Below are positions 63,325-64,000 of a stretch of 64,000 nt of DNA, in pieces. Source of the DNA: Salinisphaera orenii subsp. halophila YIM 95161 (GTDB taxonomy: Bacteria; Pseudomonadota; Gammaproteobacteria; Nevskiales; Salinisphaeraceae); contig NZ_AYKF01000143.1 in the NCBI RefSeq assembly GCF_003732545.1, forward strand, positions 1 to 64,000, given 5' to 3'. A program made the position numbers and the translations under genes. Each line of letters begins with the position of its first letter. The first letter of the stretch is position 1. The notes under the pieces are model-generated. The model did not search any database. It was given only the letters and a program-made list of their open reading frames with translations, and was not told where the DNA came from.

Positions 63325-64000
63325 TCAGCGCAGAATCAGAAGCGGAATGGTGGCGTGGCGGATCATTTCCGTCGTGGTGCTGCCGATCAGCAGATGACGG
63401 ATGCGGGAATGACCGTAGGCGCCCATCACCAGCAGGTCGATGTCGTGGCGCTGCTGGTAGTCGCGTAGAGTGGTCTCGATCTCGCCGGTCAGCGTCTGCG
63501 TGTGCACCTCGGCACAGGCGTCGGCGAGATGACGGCCGGCGGTGGCCAGCTGTTCGGCGAGCGCCTCGCTGTCCTGGCCGACGAAGACGATGTGGCACTC
63601 GGCCTCTTGCAGCAGCGGGCTGGTGGCGATGCGCTCGATCATCCGCAGTGCAGTGCGGCTGCCGTCGAAGGCGATCAGTACACGCTTCGGTGCGCCGAAT
63701 CCGGGCGGCGTGATGAGGATCGGACAGTGCAGCGACCGGATCGCCCGCTCCAGATTGGAGCCCAGATGCTCGCGCGCGGCGTCGGCGTTGGTGCCGCGCT
63801 TGCCGAGCACGAGCAGACGGATCGAATCCTCGATCTCGACCAGGGCCTCGACCAGCGCGCCGTTGCGCAGCCGGGTCGTGGCGTCCGCCACCCCGGCCTC
63901 ACGAGCGCGCTCCTGGGCGGCGCGCAGCATCAGGCGCCCCTGCTCCTGAGCGAGCTTGGCACGCTGCTCGTCGAGCGAGGCCAGCTCCTCGAGCAGATGC
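63325..64000 (-). CDS. Universal stress protein (tandem UspA), N terminus off the right edge
   Basis: At least 225 residues are visible; the frame is open to the window end with coding-like sequence upstream of the internal Met at 63930 (HLLEELASLDEQRAKLAQEQ). The second Usp domain is complete: PKRVLIAFDGSRTALRMIER, then DIDLLVMGAYGHSRIRHLLI and GSTTTEMIRH, the GxxG-GS ATP-binding type. The first domain shows only its C-terminal half (VLGKRGTNADAAREHLGSNL). Two-domain UspE/UspA-like proteins help under stationary phase and oxidative or osmotic stress. The true start is outside the window. Confidence 0.88.
   Translation of the reverse strand, partial: HLLEELASLDEQRAKLAQEQGRLMLRAAQERAREAGVADATTRLRNGALVEALVEIEDSIRLLVLGKRGTNADAAREHLGSNLERAIRSLHCPILITPPGFGAPKRVLIAFDGSRTALRMIERIATSPLLQEAECHIVFVGQDSEALAEQLATAGRHLADACAEVHTQTLTGEIETTLRDYQQRHDIDLLVMGAYGHSRIRHLLIGSTTTEMIRHATIPLLILR

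Overview
The window is GC-rich (roughly two thirds G+C by eye) chromosomal DNA from a proteobacterium. Gene content (YchJ, SelO, DbpA and DeaD helicases, a betaine-type BCCT carrier, TRAP and Liv importers, a cupin DMSP-lyase-like protein, a HisD-like sulfonate-diol dehydrogenase candidate) fits a marine or halophilic gammaproteobacterium. A Salinisphaera-like organism is my guess, not a demonstrated assignment. No rRNA, tRNA, CRISPR array or complete insertion sequence was recognised.

Layout. 0-9 kb: an acyl-ACP desaturase, an ECF sigma/anti-sigma pair, an SDR enzyme, a ParD-like/zeta toxin-antitoxin pair, a flavin-binding stress protein, SelO and an HSL-type esterase. Every intergenic gap between 1.2 and 5.4 kb carries copies of one short repeat. 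9-25 kb: aquaporin, a DUF1275 protein, a lipocalin broken by an 8-bp duplication, an AbgT-type carrier, YchJ, a diguanylate cyclase, an HD phosphohydrolase, two MFS exporters, a decayed LysE-type exporter, DeaD and two proteins of unknown function. 26-30 kb: a surface-type group (secreted protein with a CTERM-like tail, glycosyltransferase, sulfotransferase, small lipoprotein). 30-38 kb: a BCCT carrier, two tiny overlapping basic-protein genes, and a c-di-GMP cluster (one GAF-EAL phosphodiesterase and two diguanylate cyclases) ending in a hexanucleotide satellite.

38-45 kb looks like an organosulfur locus: a DddL-like cupin lyase, a three-gene TRAP importer, a HisD-family dehydrogenase best read as a sulfopropanediol dehydrogenase (HpsN-like), and a divergent XRE-cupin regulator. 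Perfect palindromes lie just downstream of both divergent -10 boxes. 45-49 kb is decayed: dbpA with a 1-base frameshift, a HelD-like helicase remnant with a stop and a frameshift, and an attC-like palindrome beside it.

49-63 kb is a probable 12-gene minus-strand operon under a divergent GntR/FCD regulator: Zn-alcohol dehydrogenase, quinone-oxidoreductase-like enzyme, ThDP enzyme, a complete Liv importer with a fused LivM-LivG, SDR, a dihydroxyacetophenone-dioxygenase-like cupin, an M20 amidohydrolase and an SSS symporter with its DUF3311 partner. The enzymes would suit oxidation and carbon-carbon cleavage of a hydroxy-ketone or diol, but I cannot name the substrate. A universal stress protein gene runs off the right edge.
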